Assembly: GCF_003201855.1 (NCBI RefSeq)
Contig: NZ_QJKI01000013.1
Coordinates: 1 to 64,000, forward strand
Reading direction: 5' to 3'
Source of the DNA: Rivihabitans pingtungensis
GTDB lineage: Bacteria; Pseudomonadota; Gammaproteobacteria; Burkholderiales; Aquaspirillaceae
DNA: 64,000 bases
Part shown: positions 63,794 through 64,000 of the stretch, in pieces
Layout: each line of letters starts with the position of its first letter
Position numbering within the stretch: position 1 is the stretch's first letter
Notes under the pieces: generated by a model
Seen by the model: only the letters and a program-made list of their open reading frames with translations
Databases searched by the model: none
Told to the model about the DNA's origin: nothing
Made by a program: the position numbers and the translations under genes

Positions 63794-64000
63794 ATGACTG
63801 CCGACAAAGACATCGACCTTTCCGGGCTGAACTGCCCCCTGCCCATCCTGCGCGCCAAAAAAGCCCTGGCTGACATGAGCTCTGGCCAGGTGCTGCGCGT
63901 CACCGCCACCGACCCCGGCGCACCGGGCGATTTTGCCGCCTTCTGTCGGCAAACCGGCAACACCCTGGAAGACAGCATCGTCACCGACGAGGGCAAGTTC
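63794..64000 (+). CDS. TusA/SirA-family sulfur carrier, partial
   Basis: The reading frame from ATG 63794 runs off the window end after 69 codons: MTADKDIDLSGLNCPLPILR, then AKKALADMSSGQVLRVTATD and PGAPGDFAAFCRQTGN. The CPxP motif with its sulfur-carrying Cys (residue 14) and the TusA fold pattern are clear. Family members relay persulfide sulfur in tRNA thiolation or other sulfur metabolism. It is divergent from the NRDE gene (55-base spacer). Confidence 0.9.
   Translation, partial: MTADKDIDLSGLNCPLPILRAKKALADMSSGQVLRVTATDPGAPGDFAAFCRQTGNTLEDSIVTDEGKF

Overview
The window is a 64 kb high-GC chromosomal segment, most likely from a betaproteobacterium of the Neisseriales (Chromobacteriaceae-like). 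Evidence for this: a replication-origin-type cluster in which dnaN runs straight into gyrB without recF; a FitAB toxin-antitoxin pair whose operator looks like the gonococcal one; a DksA with only one cysteine; and a biotin, purine and pilT gene content typical of that group. The assignment is inference from gene order and protein character, because no 16S gene is present.

Layout. 0.4-5.2 kb: a 1588-residue acidic repeat protein of unknown function. 5.3-7.3 kb: a small Cys-rich protein, a frameshifted SWIM-domain gene and fitAB. 7.3-12.4 kb: a serralysin-type metalloprotease and a large RTX/S-layer-like protein, both carrying DUF4214 modules. 12.8-18.3 kb: a lone tyrosine recombinase, LysR-nfsB, a nucleosidase, and AraC-LysE. 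18.4-21.6 kb: three tandem Rpn/PD-(D/E)XK-type paralogues. 22.2-24.5 kb: a second S-layer-like DUF4214 protein with a clear promoter and a consensus CRP site. 24.6-29.3 kb: an accessory hotspot holding an IS4-type transposase remnant, a RAYT (REP-associated tyrosine transposase), two DUF4160/DUF2442 pairs (one with an amber codon), a broken RelE-like toxin with intact antitoxin, HigBA, HicAB, and dispersed copies of a repeat with the core GGGGTCTGTCCCC. 29.5-31.2 kb: a DUF1566-RTX-DUF4214 protein. 31.7-33.9 kb: katG. 34-43.6 kb: the conserved block mnmE-yidC-yidD-rnpA-rpmH (minus) and dnaA-dnaN-gyrB (plus). 43.9-64 kb: mainly housekeeping: a Fic protein, an EamA exporter, a bestrophin, rsuA, a small hydrolase, a degenerate EAL protein, bioB-bioF, comF, trmL, rlpA, purE-purK-purC, dksA, a cytochrome c, yggS-proC-yggT, pilT, CNP1-like and NRDE proteins, and a partial TusA-like gene.

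How it works together. The four DUF4214 proteins look like type I secreted surface or extracellular proteins, but no type I secretion genes are in the window. The 24.6-29.3 kb hotspot is a cluster of addiction-type modules separated by short repeats that also occur next to fitAB, which suggests that the repeats and modules travel or recombine together.

The least explained structures are: (1) a family of 70-115 bp elements with inverted-repeat ends, whose stems differ between copies while staying paired and which sit against the stop codons of bioF, purC and mnmE; (2) a ~118 bp repeat present in inverted orientation at 6.2 and 26.9 kb; (3) the giant repeat protein; (4) the Rpn triplication; and (5) the paired DUF4160/DUF2442 modules.
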